Shown here: positions 34,699 through 46,985 of the stretch, in pieces | Layout: every line of letters starts with the position of its first letter | Position numbering within the stretch: position 1 is the stretch's first letter | Origin: Microvelia longipes | Lineage: Eukaryota; Arthropoda; Insecta; Hemiptera; Veliidae | Assembly (NCBI GenBank): GCA_018340805.1 | Contig: JACMZG010001863.1 | Coordinates: 52,904,355-52,968,354, forward strand | Length of the DNA stretch: 64,000 nt | Reading direction: 5' to 3' | Program-made: the position numbers and the translations under genes | The notes under the pieces: generated by a model | Told to the model about the DNA's origin: nothing | What the model saw: only the letters and a program-made list of their open reading frames with translations | Databases searched by the model: none

Positions 34699-35130
34699 TT
34701 AGAATAATACTATATATAGAAGGAGCACAGGACCGTAAACACAATGTAACTCCACTGATAACACGAAAGCCGGTTGACTGGTGCACTTAAGTAATGCTGC
34801 CAACCTGACAACAAAACATTATTTTAAATTATTACATTGTATTGTATTATATAAAACTGCTTTTGTTTGTTGTGAACTCCGCATGATTACAATCATTGCA
34901 TTGCAAATAAAATAAAAGAACAAATATAATAATTTAAAACACGTGCTGAGTATTTAATAAACCCGATCTTAGATGGCAAAAGGGTGACGGAATACAAGAA
35001 TCTACATTTAATTGACGAGGACTACTTTTAATATAATTTTAATAAATACGTTAAACTACAATTTAAAATGCTTTAAATATTGTAATGCACCGATATTTAT
35101 ATTAGTATTTTATGAATAATTAATCATTAA
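34699..35130. mobile_element. Family B MITE, truncated, reverse orientation
   Basis: The terminal repeat is AGAATAATACTATATATAGA at the left. The interior (CGTGCTGAGTATTTAATAAA, GGAATACAAGAATCTACATT, CACCGATATTTATATTAG) is the inverse of the interior of the 8771-9308 copy. The far terminal repeat is missing, replaced by AT-rich DNA leading into the family H array. Confidence 0.75.
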
Positions 35131-35224
35131 TTAATATTAAATATTTATTATTAAATTAAATTATTATATTAAATATATAATATTTAAATATTATGTTATG
35201 TCTTTACTCTATGCTATAAAATTA

Positions 35225-36650
35225 GGTTCTGATAAACATATACAAAAAGGCGAGCGAAGCGAGCCCATGAATTTTATGCCTTGTTTTAAAATGTTTCTCT
35301 TAAAGTAGATATTGACAAACAAGCACATAAAGGCGAGCGAAGCGAGCCCTAGTATTGTATAGTTATTTATATTTTATACTCTTAAGAAGGTACTGATAAA
35401 CATATACAAAAAGGCGAGCGAAGCGAGCCCATGATTTTTATGCCTTGTTTAAAATATTTCTCTTAAAGTAGATATTGACAGCAAATGCACATAAAGGCGA
35501 GCGAAGCGAGCCCTAGAATATTATGTTATGTCTCTACTTTATGCTATAAAATTAGGTACTGATAAATATGCATAAAAAGGCGAGCGAAGCGAGCCCATGA
35601 TTTTCATGCCTTGTTTTAAATGTTTTTCTTAAAGTAGATATTGACAACAAGCACATAAAGGCGAGCGAAGCGAGCCCTAGATTTTATGAAAAAGTTTGAT
35701 TTTGTAGATTAAAATTGGCTAGTACCAAACAATCACATAAAGGCGAGCGAAGCGAGCCCTAGTATTGTATGGTTATTTTTATTATATACTTTTAAGAAAG
35801 CATTGATATGCAATCACATAAAGGCGAGCGAAGCGAGCCCTTAAATCTTTTTTTATGTTTTAATTTTTTTTCTAAATTTAGGTATCGACAAACAAACTTA
35901 TATAAGCGAGCGAAGCGAGCCCTAGAATGTTTTGTAAAAGTTTGATTCTATAGTTTAAAATTGGATAGTACCAAACAAGCAACTAAAGGCGAGCGAAGCG
36001 AGCCCTAGAATATTATGTTATGTCTTTACTTTATGCTATAAAATGAGGTTCTGATAAACCAATACAAAAAGGCGAGCGAAGCGAGCCTTTAATTTTATGC
36101 CTTGTTTTAAATGTTTCTCTTAAGGTAGATATTGACAACCAAGCACATAAAGGCGAGTGAAGCGAGCCCTTAAATTTTATTCTATGTTTTAAATTTTCTT
36201 AAAAATTGGGTATCGACAAACAAATATATATAGGCGAGGGAAACGAGCCCTAGATTGTTATGTAAAAGTTTGATTCTATAGTTTAAAATTGGCTAGTACT
36301 AAACAAGCAGATGTTTACTCAAATTTCAAGTTGTATTATAATTATTTTTCCTAAAATCAGTACAAACAGACACATATAGGCGAGCGAAATGAGCCCTAGT
36401 GAATTTGGTAAAATTATATGTTTACTCTGCGAAATTTGCAAATAACAAACATACAAATAAAACGAGCGATACGAGCAATTATATATTTTGTTATCTTTTC
36501 AGTGTAGATTCTAAATTAGGTACTGATTTCTGATACACAGAAACGCAAGCATGGCGAGCTGTGGAATATTTTGTTATAACTTATTTATTTTTTCTAATAT
36601 TAGGTATCGACAAATACTAACATATAGGCGATTGAAGCGAGTCGTGGAAT
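35225..36650 (-). repeat. Family H satellite (GCTTCGC core), reverse array
   Basis: About 20 copies of the core AAAGGCGAGCGAAGCGAGCC, which is the inverse of the 18404-20427 core. They alternate with spacers of about 40-70 bases (GATATTGACAAxCAAGCACAT, TACTGATAAACATATACAAA) and show a higher-order period of two to three units. Cores decay toward the right edge (36240 and 36360-36640). Confidence 0.93.
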
Positions 36651-36798
36651 ATTAAGTATAAGTATGATTGTATAGTATTAATACATTATATTTATGCAAA
36701 TATCTGAAAAACCCTTATAATGCTTGCAAAGCAAGCACTTTGACGGATTTTTTTTTAAATATTTTTAATGATTTTTAAAAACAATTCAAGAGAAATTA

Positions 36799-37367
36799 TA
36801 GACCAAGAGCCCAGGGGTGTTTTGTTAATGAAAAGTGTAATGGCCGAACCGGTCTCAATTTTTCGTAAATACCTTCCTGAACAAGGATCTGCAATTCTGC
36901 CGACTCGTATCGGATGGGTGTCCCAGGCAGAACGCACTTTAGGGGTCAAAGGTTCTGCCTGGGACACCCATCCGATACGAGTCGGCAGAATTGCAGAACC
37001 TTGTTCAGAAAGGTATTTACGAAAAATTGAGACCGGTTCTAGCCATTACACTGTTTGTTAACTTGGGTGGTAAATTTGACCTGTAAAGTGCGTTCTGCCT
37101 GGGACGCCAATCCGATACGAGTCGGCAGAATTGCAGAGCCTTGTTCAGGAAGGTATTTACGAAGAATTAAACCCGTTTCCAGCCATTACACTTTTTATTA
37201 ACTTCGGGGGTAAATTTGACCTGTAAAGTGCGTTCTGCCTGGGACACCCATCCGATACGAGTCTGCAGAATTGCAGATCCTTGTTCAGGAAGGTATTTAC
37301 GAAAAATTGAGACCGGTTCCAGCCATTACACTTTTTATTAACAAAACACCCCTGGGCTCTTGGTCTA
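36799..37367. mobile_element. Family F foldback with amplified right arm
   Basis: The outer ends are TAGACCAAGAGCCCAGGGGT and its inverse at 37367. The left arm and first right arm meet near 36945. Then the right arm is repeated: a 141-base period carries TAAAGTGCGTTCTGCCTGGG at 37086 and 37227, each with its own CCATTACACTTTTTATTAAC end. The element is therefore three right arms long, evidence of tandem growth inside a transposon. Confidence 0.85.
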
Positions 37368-37605
37368 TTAGAGGTGAACTCTGATATCCTTAATTATTAT
37401 CAAAAGGGTTATTAGATTCAGGTATATGAGGGCATAGACACATTTTAGGGTAGTTAATATTTAATATGTAAGTTTTTCGACGTTTTGTGGGTGTTGTTGT
37501 GTTTTTCGACGTTTGTGGGTGACATTTTATGGTAACTTTACATCTTCGAGTCAGTGTCGCCATATTTTATGTCCCTTATTGTAAAGTAGAATTGAGGTCA
37601 ACTTT

Positions 37606-37822
37606 AACTTCTTTATTAAAGAACTTAAGCGAAATGTTAACTTTCTTTATTAAAGAACTTAAGCGTAATATTAACTTTCTTTATTAAAGAACATAAGCGT
37701 AATGTTAACTTTCTTTATTAAAGAACTTAAACATAATTTTTAATTTCTTTATTAAAGAACTTAAGCGTAATGTTAACTTTCTTTCTTAAAGACCTTAAAC
37801 GTAATTTTAACTTTCTTTATTA
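37606..37822. repeat. Minisatellite, about 35-base unit
   Basis: Six copies of TTAACTTTCTTTATTAAAGA-ACTTAAGCGTAATG. Each unit contains the palindrome TTTATTAAA. Confidence 0.9.
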
Positions 37823-38374
37823 TGTGTTCTATTTAAAGATTTATTTTTTTTGGGAATAGCTATATTTACGTAACAAGACAGAAGACAGAGTTATTACGCT
37901 CTGATTTCTTGTTGGTTCCTAAGGTGAAAGGCGAGGGAGCCCTTGTAATTGAACCCAGAGCGGAGCCGAGGGGTAACTAAGATTGGTTCCTGAAGCAGAG
38001 CCGAGGGAACCAGTAAGTTTAATCCCGAGGCGTAGCAGTGGAAGAAAATTAAAAACGAGTGTTTTTTGTTTATTTGACAAAATTTTTCTTGCGGGAAAAA
38101 TGTTACCAAAAAAGTGAGAGACATGCATTTACTCACGAAGACAGCGGTCTGTCAACAGTGTTGGACTCAGGGTCTGCCTCATACCAACTAAAACCCACGT
38201 CGCGATACCCCATGAACCTAGCCTGGAACCGTTATTCACATTACTTCAGTCTAGGTCTTATCTTGAGCCTTCCGGCTCCCTTCCATCTTACCCCACTATT
38301 TCCCATTTTGTCGAAGCTTTATAGTTGGTCCAGACGTTGCAAGAAAACTTGCAACGTCTAGAACCAAAGCCAAA
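37823..38374. other. Unrecognised non-coding segment
   Basis: Contains a peculiar block with repeated GAGCCGAGG motifs (AGAGCGGAGCCGAGGGGTAA, AGCAGAGCCGAGGGAACCAG; 37920-38010). It ends with an inverted pair CCAGACGTTGCAAG.AAA.CTTGCAACGTCTAG (38332-38362). The overlapping open frames are unlikely to be genes. Confidence 0.45.
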
Positions 38375-38668
38375 ACCTGACAAAATAAATAAAAAAATAA
38401 GTAAAATAATAAATAAAAAATAAGTAAAAATAAATAAATAAAAAATAAGTAAATAAAATAAAATAAGTAAATAAATAAATAAAAAAATAAAAAAATAAAT
38501 AAATAAAAAATAGTAAAATAAATAAATAAAAAATAAGGTAAAATAAATAAATAAAAAATAAGTAAAATAAATAAATAAAAATAAGTAAAATAAATAAATA
38601 AAAAATAAGTAAAAAAATAAATAAAAAATAAGTAAAATAAAAAATAATAAAATAAATAAATAAAAAAA
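38375..38668. repeat. AAATAAGTAAAATAAAT-type simple repeat
   Basis: A purine-strand array of (TAAA)n with a period of about 28-34 bases. The 114- and 136-residue minus-strand frames made of Phe, Tyr, Leu and Ile are translations of this array. Confidence 0.95.
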
Positions 38669-40985
38669 AAGAGAAGTGTAATGACTGTTTCCGTACATAC
38701 AAGATTTTTCCTCTAGAAGAGAAAAAATTATAACAAATTAAACTTTATTTTGTTAAATTTTTTATGCATACAAAATTGAGTTTGATTTTAAATTTTTAAC
38801 TACTAACCTACTACAAAAATTCTAAATACTCATGAAACCCACGAAATCGTTATTTACTCAACAGCAAATAAATAAAAACAAGCCACATATAAACGCGGGG
38901 TTCGGCAGGGGGATTAACGCCGTGTTCAATCCCCTTGAGGGTTTAACCCCAACTGTTCACACGGTATTAATAACCAATAGTTTCTTGAGACTATCATATT
39001 TTCTTGAAAAATTCGCCAAAACTACGACTCTGTCGCAGACGGTTAAAGACGCATTTCACGTATTCTTTTGAGGATGTAAAGTGCCTATTTCACTGCCACC
39101 CGAAAAAAATAACATTATTATTTACTTTTAATTTATTCCATTAAAAAAGATGAAATATCAGGGTTCATGTGTATAAAAAAGAGAATAGAGAGGCTCTCTA
39201 GAGATTCTATATAGCCTAGCTCAAGCTTCGTAAAAAGCAAATTAAACTTGCATCATGGTCTTGTCGTTTAACTGAGAACAAATTTAATGACTCCACCTCG
39301 GATAAAAACCATTCCGTTTATTACCTTATTTAGCTATTTTATCTTTAGAAGGTATATAATGTAAAGTTTAATAACTATTTTTTAGGGAGTAAAGAAGCAC
39401 TTTTCACTCCTATGGGAGGAAAAGTTACTTTTTATTCTCTTGGGGTTAAAAAGTAATTTATTCTTCCATGGGTATTTTTCCATTTTTTGGGAGAGTGACG
39501 AGAATGTTTCAACACCTATAGATCTCCAAAAATATAATTAAAAAAATTAAAAAAAACTTTTGTCTGAATAAACAAAACGTACGTACGTATATGTTTATCA
39601 AGTGTGTATGTATGTATATACATGTTTGTGAGTGTGTGTATGTGTGCATATACTAATGTGTGAGAAAAACTAATAAAATACCTAAATTAAAATATTATGT
39701 ATTTATCATTATAAATTTAAAATGATTAATGTAAAACATTAATGATTTACAAATTTTAAGTATTTATTTTATGTAATTATTTAATTTATTAAGTTATTAT
39801 AATTAAGTTAATATAAATTTAAATAAACTAATGCATTAAAAATAGTGAAATATATGTATGTGGATGTGCGCTTGCGTTTACATGTATATACAGATAAAGT
39901 GTGAATATGTATGTGAATGTAGATTTATATCCGTATATGTATAAAATAAGTAAAAGTAATTTATGTAAAAATACGAAAATTATGTAAAATCAAACTATAA
40001 CTCCACATTTGGAGTACCACAGCGAAAGCTGATTTGCTACAAAGTGTAAAAAACAAATTTATGTACCACAAATGAAAATGTAGCAATAAATGGTTATTTA
40101 TTTATTTATTTATTAAATGTACGTATAAGTGTATGGATGTGCACGTTTTTTGTAAACACACTACGGCATAAACGGCTGGTTTGTGTTTTTTGTCATTCAA
40201 ATTTTATTTGAATGACATTTAGCACAAAAATCAAACCCGATAAGGAAAAGAAATGATTTGATTGTAAACTGTAGTATAAAAATAAAGTATCTTTATGTTA
40301 AACAATTTTATCAATTAATTTAACTAACCAAATCACAATAGAGAAATAAACGAAACAATAATAGAGTAAACATGAAAAACAACTAAATGTAAGAAAACTA
40401 TTTAAAAGAGAAATAATTAAAAAAGAAAACTTAAGCCTTGAGGAGACAAAAGATTTTTTATAAGATAATGCTCTAAACATAAAATTAAAGGAAATTATTA
40501 ATAACACAAAATTGCATGTATTTTGTACATTATAAATAAACGTGTTTTATTATTTATTTAATTAATATTTTAGACTACAATAACCTACATTGCTGTCATT
40601 AAAAATTTTGAGTCGTCACAAAATTTAAAAAACGAACATTTGATTCAAATGCGCACCCTTAAAAAGTGAATTGATCTATTTTGATGATAGTCACCCATTT
40701 TAAAATTTATAATTTCTTTCAAAGCATTTAAACAAAACATGGCAAAAAAATAATTGAGTAAGATTGCCAAATACCTGAGATTAACGTAATACATTTGGCA
40801 GAAGAATGGCAGGGACAAAACGTCAGAAAGTAATTAATAAGTATGATTAGATAGGTAATTTGTTTCGCTTTTTTTCATTCTAACACTGTTGTAGACGAGA
40901 CAGAACATTAACCTTTGGCTGACAAAAACATTATAATTTATTATTAATAAAATTATGAATTTCTCATAATATTTTTACTCATCTC
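38669..40985. other. No recognisable feature
   Basis: AT-rich with TG/TA-rich simple patches (39575-39660, 39850-39940). A 50-base block at 38831-38880 (ACTCAACAGCAAAxAAATAAA) recurs at 43309-43350. No gene seen. Confidence 0.45.
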
Positions 40986-42158
40986 AGTACAAGGATCTTG
41001 AGGACCCCATGGACGTTGTATGAGATAGAGAAATTAAAAAAACTTACCGTCCCATGGTTATAGCAAAAACAGGCGCAAAACACTGGTTGTGTAACAAGGA
41101 TAAGTTGAGTTTTCTCCTCAACTTTCATCTGTCTTGTAGTGGTTTTAATTTGTTTGGTGCTTGTTAAGTCAGTTAAAATAAAACAGTTCAACAAAGAAAA
41201 GAGGTACTTTTATGGAAAAGGGACCCCCTCTTATCATACCTTAAATTCTACCGTAACAAACTTAGATTTAGGAATTTAAGGTAAAATATCTTTGTATTGC
41301 TTCCTTTAACAATATTTAGAGGAAGAATTCACTCAAAACTTAATTTGACAAAGGAATATTAAATTATCGTTGTTTTTCCTTGCTAAATCACATATTTGAC
41401 AAAGGAATATGTATGCCTGCGTGTTTGTGGGTGATATACGATGTACAGATTGCGTTACTTCTGTATAATTTGTAGTGCGTTTTAAGTAAAGTTTTTACTC
41501 TGAAAGTCATTAAAGAAAGCAAGAAAGGTAATCCAGGTTTTACTATAATTATTCAATATGACATCAACTGCATTTCGTAGGAATTTCGTAAATGTTTATA
41601 TCTACATTTACACTTAGATCTATCTACATCTGCATCTTAAATCTAGTATAAATAAAAAGGATCATTAATGTTAAGCAATCGAACGAGCAAAGCGAGTATG
41701 AAGACATATTGCAATATAAATGATTGCGATATAAATATCCACATTCTGTCCCGTTAGGGAATGAATATCTTTAGCTTTTCATGTTTAATTCAGTTTTGAT
41801 TGGGGGTTCCTTTTCTATAATGTCGCCCGATGGGAACTTTTATAGAATATAGACCACCAAAAGGGAGTCCTTTTCTATAAAAGTGCCAGAAAAGGTATTA
41901 CTTAAACTATTTGTTTGTAACCTTCTCAATGAGCAAAAAGGTAGGAAACCATCGGGAGGTTAGTGTGACTTTAAATTTAGGACCTGAGCAGTAAATGTTA
42001 TGATCGTACAAATGCGCAGTTTGTACCAACATGTGTTGTGTGTTTTTGACATTAGCTTTGTGATGGATTATCCTCTATATCTTTATCCTCAGCGGGGTTA
42101 CTTTATTATACAGCAAATGGACTTAGCACGTCATCCCTTTATTCAAGACCCTTATCTC
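40986..42158. mobile_element. Family E element, long copy
   Basis: The left end ACAAGGATCTTGAGGACCCC with GAGATAGAGAAAT, and the right end CATCCCTTTATTCAAGACCC, match the family E ends at 18039-18330. The left interior (AAGTCAGTTAAAAT inverse) matches 53630-53830. The middle (about 41220-41880) is unrelated sequence, probably a nested insertion. No transposase. Confidence 0.55.
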
Positions 42159-42636
42159 GGTATATAGGAAAAGTATTGTGTTTGCAATAACAATGCATAC
42201 CGAGGTTTCCCCTGAATTATATGTTTTATGTGCTTTGAAGACTCCCTTAGAGGTTTTCACCAAGCTGTTCATGTGTGTTTGAATTATAGTGCCCAATGAG
42301 ATTGTCCAATGTGCTTGGGAGGTTAAACTAAGGAACACGTGCTGCGTGATCAAATTTCAGGTTTAGTGGAATCCTGCTGTAAATGAAAACTTTAAGACGT
42401 CTGAAATAAATACTACAAGTCGAGAAATTTTCGGATCATGATAATAATTTTAAATGACAGCTCCTATTTAAAATTAAAAAAACTGGGTACGAGGTACCTC
42501 GGAACTTTTTGTCACCATAGCGTATTCGATACTCTCACTCTTAGCATAAGAGAATCAACTACTTAATATTGTAGAACGGCTTTGGACTCGCTTTGCTCGT
42601 TCTCACGCCGTAAAAAATCTTCTGTTTTATTTCCAG
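42159..42636. repeat. Family D repeat fragments
   Basis: A GTATATAGGAAAAGTATTGTG block and a later GGGTACGAGGTACCTCGGAAC ... CTCGCTTTGCTCGTTCTCA block correspond to the right and left parts of the long copies, here rearranged. Confidence 0.55.
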
Positions 42637-42639
42637 CGG

Positions 42640-42937
42640 CATAGAGATATATACTAGAGGGAGCATAGCCTATCTTAATACATTAAGAGTCCTGAAACAT
42701 CTTTTGGGGATCTCAGGGGCTCTGTGTAACCTCATTGAAACTCCTCTAAGAGTAAGTTAAGGTTATAACAAATTAACCGTTGTCGGCTTTTCCCGCATTG
42801 TTTGGATTTTGTTTCCTATTAAAAACGTTGTATTACATAAGTTACTGTATTATTTAATGTTTATTTCATCATAATAATACACAAACCCTTGTTTCAAGGG
42901 TTACTTTTTTTGATGTTTCAAGAATTCAACCTCTAGA
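42640..42937. mobile_element. Family A element interrupted by a foldback
   Basis: It starts CATAGAGATATATACTAGAG and runs through ACATTAAGAGTCCTGAAACA and the GATGTTTCAAGAATTCAACC block. It is interrupted one step from its end by the foldback at 42938. The remaining TAGTAATTATATATTTATG lies after it at 43223, so the foldback inserted into the family A end. Confidence 0.7.
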
Positions 42938-43222
42938 AGACCAAGAGCCCAAGGGTGTTTTGTTAATAAAAAGTGTAATGGCTGGACCGGTCTCAATTTT
43001 TCGTAAATACCTTCCTGAACAAGGATCTGCAATTCTGCCGACTCGTATCGGATGGGTGTCCCAGGCAGAACCTTTGGCCCTAAAGTGCGTTCTGCCTGGG
43101 ACACCATCCGATACGAGTCGGCAGAATTGCAGATCCTTGTTCAGGAAGGTAATTACGAAAAATTGAGATCGGTTCCAGCCATTACACTTTTTATTACAAA
43201 ACACCCCTGGGCTCTTGGTCTA
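42938..43222. mobile_element. Family F foldback element, compact copy
   Basis: The most intact copy. Its 285 bases fold almost completely on themselves around a centre near 43078. Ends AGACCAAGAGCCCAAGGGTG and inverse. The arms contain AATGGCTGGACCGGTCTCAA, GAACAAGGATCTGCAATTCT and CCGACTCGTATCGGATGGGT. The overlapping plus and minus frames (68-97 residues) are the two strands of the same palindrome and not proteins. Confidence 0.88.
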
Positions 43223-45940
43223 TAGTAATTATATATTTATGCCCAGCGGTACTGACTTCCCTCAAACTTCATCGCTACACATCGCTGCAGCAACACTAAA
43301 TAGTTATGAAAACCACAAAATTGTTACTTACTCAACAGCAAACAAATAAAAATTGGGTACTTGGACCTTATCCGTAAGGATAAGGTCCAAGTACCTATGA
43401 GCGTAAGCTCATCCTAACTACTTTGGACTCGCTTCGCTCGACCTCAGATTGTAAAAACGTCTGGGTTATTTCCAGCGGTCATCCATTCAGGCACTAACCT
43501 TGCTAAACTCAGCTTTACATTAGTGATTTATCATAAACCGTCCATATACTAGCCGTATTTAGTACACAAACACTTACATCTTTTGGTTTGTTTACAAATT
43601 TTAAAAATTTAAAATGTCATTTAATAAACATTGAACTAATGCTGATAATGAGATGAAACTTGACATTTTTTTTAAGTAAAAATTTCCTTTATTTACTAAA
43701 CGAAAAAATACATAATTCATACTAATTCAATACAATACAATAATAAACAATTTGTGGTTAGAACAATTTAATTAATTTATAATTTTGAATTGATTCTTTT
43801 TCCAAGTTTTAACATTCCTTTAGGTCTATTTCGCCAGCCCCCCCCCCCTCATTACTGATTTTTTAACACAATAGACCCCATTCGTTTGTAATTTGATTGT
43901 ACTCGTTTGTACCCTTAATATTTTCGTTTTTACCCTTTTAGTTTTCCGGAAAATACGGAAAAACTTTGGAGGGGCTGGAGAAATGTCGCACACTGGGGGC
44001 TACCATGATAACACAAAAATACGCTTAAAGACAGACAACTTAGTAAATAAAAACCACTCAGCCATCGCTTTCCCAAAGAAAAGTGTTTTCTTTGGGAAAG
44101 CGATTAACATGAGAAAGGAACCATTCGCGTTGAAAGTCACCAAGGTTAATTTTTACTACATTCCGTTAAAGAAACGGTTTTGCTCTGATGACATGGATCA
44201 AACGCACGCACTCATAAATTATGGAAACGTTTTGGGTTTACATAAGTATACAAGAAACATGTTGTTAAGTTATGTAACTTGTTTAATTTTAGTTTTATGA
44301 GTTTATTTCTTATCCTACTAAAGGTTACATCAAGAGGTCCTACTTCTCTTAGATAATTAGATCATCCCTTTACCTCCCATCTTTTGAATCTGTTTCTATA
44401 AATGTTCATTGAAAATAATCTTTCTTTTATGATTTCTTTTCCTTAATTCTGGCTAACAGGCCTTTATAATCCTCGATCTTTGCAATGGCTGACTTCCTCC
44501 CAGATGTCTACCACCACCCTCAAGCTTTCTTTGTTATGGATAAAACCCTTCAACTTCTCCAAGATTTTGGAGTTAGTTCAAGTCTAACACCAGCCTTGTG
44601 AGTGTTTAAAGAAGCCTCTTTACACTATCTCGATTTTCCTTATACTTTGAACCAACCGTTAGACTAAGCTCAAGTTTTGCTCCTATTTAAGTGCAGTGCT
44701 TAATTAGAGTAATTAACCAAACCATCCGTGCCGTTGCTGCACCCGGTTTAGTGTCGGTTACCGTATTGTGCTGTTACCACTGTTGTAGCGTTACCAATCT
44801 TTAGTGCTTGTTTGTGCACACATGATACATCCATCACACAACCACCATTTTACCACCATTCTTCTATCAGGCCAGATTCACCTCTTATATTTTAATAATT
44901 ATTGGATCCATTTAACCAATTTTTTGCCATTGCCAGCATCATTAGTAGATTCTATGCCATTACATCTGTTTTTAATCTATTATTATATTATAAAAGGACA
45001 CTCCACCTAGTTATAATTATTTTATATTTTCTGTAATGCCTAAATCTGATTTGTCTTATTTGTTAAGGGTAAAATATTATATGTTTAAAACTAGCCTCCT
45101 TGTTTGTTGTATTTATTTATCCAGCTTATTTTATTTAAATATACAGTCCTCTTACCACCAACACATGTTAAGAATTATGCTTTTGGCAAGTGCATCGGAA
45201 ATTTTCAAATTATTTTAGTTTGTAGAATTACATTGCATATTTCAACAAACTTCTTCCACGTTAGGTACAAATGACTTTCCTTTAAAAACTCATTCAAGAT
45301 CATAAAAGAAATACTGTAAAGTTTTCTTTCATTTTTCTTTCATAAAAAATGCTTGTTCTTTTTTCTTCATAAAAGAACAAGAAGAAAGGTTATCACTCTA
45401 GAGACATGTTTTAGAGGAATAAACTAGCTAAGACTCCCTAGTTTTGCTCTGGCACAGTCGGTATTAAATGAATTATTCAGGAATTTCCTCTGCTTTCCCT
45501 TGACTCATAGTAAGAGATGCTGACGTCTTAATATTTTATTATTTAGTTTTTCTGTTTGTTTAATTCTCTCTTATGACATTGGAATACAATTTAAATTTTG
45601 TTTCCCAACTCCTAAAAATAGGGGAAACAATGTATTAGCGAAAAACAACGCACAATTTTTTCATTAAATGACGTTTCAGCCCATACACAGATCCCAAAAA
45701 TTAAAAACAAATTTAGTGTCTGCATGTGAAGATTCGCTAACACGCTACAGCTCAAACGGATAATCCAATTTTCATGAAACTTGGTTAAAAAAATCTAGTG
45801 CTATAAGAGAATGGAACTGATTAGATTTTGGAATTAATTCAACGTATCAAAAGCATAAACAAATAAACGAAAAAATGTTTTATTTGATAAAATTTGTTTC
45901 TAATTAGGACATCAGTCTACAACTAAGTCACGCAGCACCC
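43223..45940. other. No supported gene
   Basis: Contains family D pieces (43340-43500 with the perfect inverted repeat ACTTGGACCTTATCC at 43359-43396; 43625-43660) and the perfect palindrome at 44064-44104. A 135-codon open frame (43893-44300) spans repeat-derived sequence and has no family resemblance, so I do not call it. The rest is unrecognised. Confidence 0.45.
44064..44104. repeat. Perfect 41-base palindrome
   Basis: Arms of 19 bases, ATCGCTTTCCCAAAGAAAA and its exact inverse, around a 3-base loop GTG. No mismatch, which implies a recent origin. Confidence 0.9.
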
Positions 45941-46275
45941 AGCTACCAATTACGGCATACAACGGAAATCACCTATTAGCCAGTATATCATCCAGACAGG
46001 TTGGCCCTTCAAGACCTTTAAGTGGATTACGTCATACTGGACCGTCGAACCATACTATTACTTCTCATGCCTATAATCTTCGTTCTCAAGGTTAGACAAA
46101 GGTCAGAGACAGGTATAAATAGGGCGAATCTCATCTTCAATCTTCAGCTCAGCTTTGTAGAGCATTCCACGATGTCCTACATCCCTGAAGATGCCTCCCA
46201 CAGTGGAAGCGAAACGTCGGATTCTTCATCTAAATTGAGGCGGCCACCACTGGAAGACCCAAACTAAATGATGAC
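45941..46275 (+). mobile_element. Penelope-like repeat end with TATA and hammerhead-like core
   Basis: The order is an upstream block, a TATA-like GGTATAAATAGGGCG (46111-46125), then CCCTGAAGATGCCTCCCACA at about 46183, GTGGAAGC-GAAACGTCGG, and CTTCATCTAAATTGAGGCGG-CCACCACTGGAAGACCC. The core is CTGAAGA, one base, GC.TCC/GGA.GC stem, GAAA. TATA followed by this motif is what one expects of the promoter-bearing terminal repeat of Penelope-like elements. The open frame across it (...EDASHSGSETSDSSSK...) is a by-product. No RT domain. Confidence 0.55.
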
Positions 46276-46985
46276 CCAAGTTTCTAATAATGTTTTCCGG
46301 CTACAAATAGACCTCAACCACATCTGTGACCAGTACAGTTCTCTAGACATTCATACCGTAACTCCCTAGGAAGTAGATTATTATCCAGAAAATTTCCCTT
46401 ACTGTTTTTACATATTTTGTTAAAAGTGTTGGTAGCATAAGAGGGGTGGGGGTAAGAATGAAACTATAAAGAGGAGATTGAGGAGGAGGTGGTGTCGATG
46501 GAGGTGGCAGTGTAGTAGGAGGTGCAGATAGCGGTGCCAGAATCGGCTTTTCTCTCCTACTGATAATGAGTACGGAGTAAAATTTACCTTACTTTCGACA
46601 CTAGTGCAAAAAATAAAAAGAATTCCTTTTATTATCAGCACTAGTGCTAAAAGTAAGTAATTCTCTTGTTACAATCTAAAAAGGATTTTTTGTGCGTGAT
46701 TAATGTTTATGTTTGATATGTTATGATATGTGTAATGTCAATATCACGTATGAATCATAGATAAAACTTTTAGTAGGAGATGAAAATATAAAATTGAAAA
46801 ATTAAAAAAGAAAATAAGTAAAAGATTGAGTTTGTATTAGATTGAGAAGGGTTAATGTTGTTTACTAAGATGGCCCATAGGGAGCAGCTCGGTGTGTTTG
46901 GGTTTATTGTCTCTGGAGAAATACGAAATATTCATGGACATAGAATTTCTCAATAAATAATAAAACGAAATGAAAAAGGAATTTC
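46276..46985. other. No recognisable feature
   Basis: Includes a GGAGG-rich patch (46440-46545). No coding or repeat signal beyond that. Confidence 0.45.

Noticed and set aside
38288..38702. 114- and 136-residue frames of Phe/Tyr/Leu/Ile resembling membrane protein
   Set aside because: Pure read-through of an AAATAAGTAAAATAAAT simple repeat in two frames.
42901..43204. Overlapping plus and minus frames sharing the same peptide pieces
   Set aside because: They are the two strands of a foldback element; the same occurs at 36755-37061 and 8342-8584.
43893..44300. 135-codon plus-strand open frame
   Set aside because: It spans repeat-derived DNA and a perfect palindrome, shows no known domain, and has no promoter or splice context.
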